From positions 248,001 to 312,000 of the forward strand of contig NW_026515518.1 in the NCBI RefSeq assembly GCF_014898815.1: a DNA stretch of 64,000 nt. The letters run 5' to 3'. The notes below the pieces were generated by a model. The model was not told the origin of the DNA. It saw nothing but the letters and a program-made list of their open reading frames with translations, and did no database searches. This DNA is from Panonychus citri (lineage: Eukaryota; Arthropoda; Arachnida; Trombidiformes; Tetranychidae). Each line of letters begins with the position of its first letter. The stretch's first letter is position 1. The position numbers and the translations under genes are program-made. Shown here one piece after another: positions 61,316 to 64,000 of this stretch.

Positions 61316-64000
61316 CTACCGTTCGACCTGTTTAATAATTAGAAATGTAAACAAATTTAGAATTGATTTAGTACGATAATCTTTTTTTTTCCTTTCAACT
61401 TTGACCTTACCCAGATCATTTCTTTTGAATAAATGATGTCTCAAGAGGTAATAGATCGCGATAACCGGAACTGGAAACACTGATGAAAGTCCAAAAATCC
61501 ATCCGAGGAAATTAGCTTCAAACGGGAATTCATAATTCATGAATATAATTGGCTCAGGTCGAGTAATAGAAAGTAAAATGATGCTCTGTAAATTAGAAAC
61601 AAATATCTGATTAGTTACATAACAATTAACTAATTGATTATAATGTTATTTAATTACTATAAGAAACAATGGAGAAATATATTTCCAACAGATTCGCCAA
61701 AATATAACTGGTTTAAAGCCGAGCATTGATTCAACATCAAGACAAAAACGATCGATACCTGAAAGGAAACATTAACATTAATAGAACTGATAATCAATCA
61801 CAATTAACTAATTATCTTACCATATCCATAAGCTATTGCTAAAGCCTCAAACAGAGCTGAGCATAATAATGAAACGGCGGCTGCATAGCTGTCAAACCAA
61901 ACCATAGTATAACCCCTCCTGTGAGTATAACAATTAACTGATTAGAATGAACAATCAGATTATCGTGACAATGATTAACTTACCTGAGTACAATTTATTA
62001 AAGAGACAAGAAAAGAAGCAGATAAAACAATAGCTGTTAAAGATTCTCGGCTAATCCGCTTAATCTGCCATTCGTCCATGATACCAGTAATCACCGCTTC
62101 TAATCCTCCCATCTAAATATTAGATTATTCAATAATCATTTATAATACAATATAATACGAGAGAAAATGATCAAATCAAAATTCTTACAGCTGAATCTAA
62201 ACCAAGAGTGACCAACATGACAAAAAACAATATTGACCATAATTTGGCTAATGGTAAAGTGGAAATGGCCTCAGGGTAAACTTGAAAGACCAAACCATAT
62301 CCCTCCTTGGCCACAGTTGAAATATCAGTCTTCAAACTTTGAGCCATATAACCAAGGTAAATGAATATAACGAATCCAGAATAAAATGAGGTACAAGAGT
62401 TTACACAAGCGGTTAGAAGAGCGTCTCTGAAAATTAGATTGGATTAAGAATTGTGATTAAAACTTTGATTAATCTAACTGTTAATCTTGCCTATGATTTA
62501 CCTGTAACAATTGTTGTTGAATTTATTGAATGATGCATAGGTAAGATGGACTCCAAATCCAACTCCGATTGAATAAAATACTTGAATTGCAGCATCAGTC
62601 CAAACACCGGGTTGTTGAAGTTTCTCTAACCGTGGACTTAAATAATAAGTAATTCCCATACCTTTTCGTTTAATTGTAAACCAATTGATTACAATAATTA
62701 GATATTAAATGGTTAAGATGATCAGATTTTAAATTCTTACCTGCTCCTGGTAAAAAGACTCCTCGTATCAACAGGATGGTCAGTATAACATAAGGAGCAG
62801 TGGCAGTGACCCAAACTACCTGTTGATTAAAGTTACGATTCGAGATTAAATTGAATTGTTTCAATTATTTTCTCAAATAAACTGATTCTAATTACCTTTC
62901 CTGATGATTTGACTCCTTTGAAAAGTGAGAAATAAAGTAAAATAAAAGTGATCGCAACGCATCCAACCATTTCTGGCCTTAAGCTTCCCAGTTCACTTAA
63001 CCCTTTCGACGAATCGATCTGTAATAACTTTCGCCTTTGATTGAACGAAAGAGAAAAAAAATCGAAAGAAGGAAAAAGTTATTCGTGATTCTGTAAAAAC
63101 GATCAACAGATGGAGCGGTTAACAGTTTAATCCAATTAATTGAGTGAACAATTTAATCACTTTAATGATCAATCAATTGTGTTTAATTTTTCTCTCTTTC
63201 TTTTTGTTTCAATCTGTAAACAAATAAGATTTTAATTATTCTTAAAAATCAATTGAATATCCGATAAATCAATCAATCAAATGAATACTGATTATTAGAA
63301 ATTAATTAATAAAATCTCACTCGAAAAATTCTTGAGCTGCAGTTGATAAATTATGCGATGGAATCATATCTGTGCAATTAGGACAATTAATTATCCTATT
63401 AACGGCGAAACATTCCTTGGTATTCCATTCATTATCACAATGCTGCCAAGGAAGTAGATCCCCTGATTAAGAATTAACAAAATATCATCATTAATATACA
63501 ACTAATTATGTGAAATTTTTAATTACTCCAAAAATTGTGAGAGGAAAAGTTTTTACCTGAAGTAATTGTTGTTATTATATAATAAATGGTCCAACCGATG
63601 ATAACATTATAATAAAATGAAACGTACCAAGAAATTAGGACAGCACAGTAGCCGACACCTTTTGCCGCGGGGTACATTTTGTCCCAAACGTTAATTGGTC
63701 CTGATTTAGCAAATTGTCCCAATGCTAATTCCAGGAAGAAAAGGGGTAAAGCTCCGAAAAGTAACATCAAAGTGTACGGAATCAAAAACACTCCTGAAAA
63801 TTGAATTTTTTTGAACCAATTTTGTTGTAAAAGAAAAGAGTTGTTATGATATTTTGTTGATATTTTTTCTTCTCGTGAGAATTTTTCTATTAGATTAATT
63901 CTCGAGAGATGATTAATATTATGAATATATTACATATGATACTTACCACCACCATTTTTATAGCACAGGTAAGGGAATCGCCAAACATTTGCCAAATCAA
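61316..64000 (-). CDS. SLC6 monoamine-type neurotransmitter transporter, 5' end off window
   Basis: Eleven exons are visible: 64000-63947 (partial), 63793-63557, 63462-63321, 63034-62896, 62819-62741, 62661-62502, 62426-62189, 62112-61984, 61918-61821, 61758-61658 and 61585-61316. The first reads DLANVWRFPYLCYKNGG, with Asp at the TM1 position diagnostic of amine carriers (Gly in GABA and glycine transporters). Next come GVFLIPY and ELALGQF, a large loop with two Cys and N-glycosylation sites, then WTDAAIQVFYSIGVGFGVHL, SFNKFNNNCYRDA, YPEAISTLPL and GLDSAMGGLEAVITG. These resemble dopamine, serotonin and octopamine transporters, which couple amine uptake to Na+ and Cl-. The exon at 61918-61821 is one base too long for frame: its correct reading starts at AGG/GGT, so a GGGG run (61913-61916) may hold an extra base. 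The start lies beyond 64000. Confidence 0.87.

Noticed and set aside
1..64000. CRISPR array, prokaryotic operon or phage segment
   Set aside because: No regularly spaced direct repeats; genes are spliced and animal-type.

Overview
The window reads as AT-rich nuclear DNA of an arthropod. A plant-feeding mite close to Tetranychus is my best guess; that is inference. The coding content is animal: Wnt5, multiplexin collagen with endostatin, DLK-type MAP3K, HDAC6, a monoamine-type SLC6 transporter, a gustatory-receptor-like protein and a DEG/ENaC-like channel. Introns have GT-AG borders and are mostly 50-120 bases, except two of about 3.8 kb in Wnt5. Several genes are single-exon. Spacers are AT-rich, with GAT/CAT and GA microsatellites and a very frequent TTAATTGT/ACAATTAA word. 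I saw no prokaryotic features.

Layout. 1-4.07 kb: no gene. 4.08-4.97 kb (-): FAM43-like PTB adaptor. 5-13.4 kb: gene-poor. 13.4-14.8 kb (+): gustatory-receptor-like gene. 15.5-15.7 kb (-): candidate 47-residue secreted peptide. 16.5-25.3 kb (-): Wnt5 in four coding exons. 25.9-28.5 kb (-): large, mostly disordered protein with a PTB-like N-terminal region. 28.5-32.1 kb: gene-poor. 32.1-33.4 kb (-): CHMP7. 34.5-36.4 kb (+): DEG/ENaC-like channel. 36.6-37.3 kb (-): cysteine-rich Ly6-like protein. 37.9-41.3 kb (-): mitochondrial isoleucyl-tRNA synthetase. 41.6-44.9 kb (+): HDAC6, head to head with the synthetase across about 250 bases. 46.2-47.9 kb (-): DLK/LZK kinase. 49.3-51.1 kb (-): DDX28-like helicase. 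51.4-51.6 kb: short TA-flanked inverted-repeat element. 51.9-52.5 kb (-): prefoldin subunit 2. 52.8-53.2 kb (-): Gly/Tyr/Trp-rich secreted protein. 55.8-59.8 kb (+): collagen XV/XVIII. 60.1-60.9 kb (+): divergent rhodopsin-type GPCR. 61.3-64 kb (-): SLC6 transporter cut by the window end.

The genes form no operon or single pathway. Signalling genes (Wnt5, DLK, two PTB proteins), surface receptors and channels (gustatory-like, DEG/ENaC, GPCR, SLC6) and housekeeping genes (synthetase, DDX28, prefoldin, CHMP7) are interleaved. Exon coordinates were derived by hand from splice sites and frame continuity. Three otherwise intact genes (HDAC6, DDX28, SLC6) each carry one single-base frame break in or beside a homopolymer run. 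Assembly errors are the simplest explanation, but real polymorphism is not excluded.
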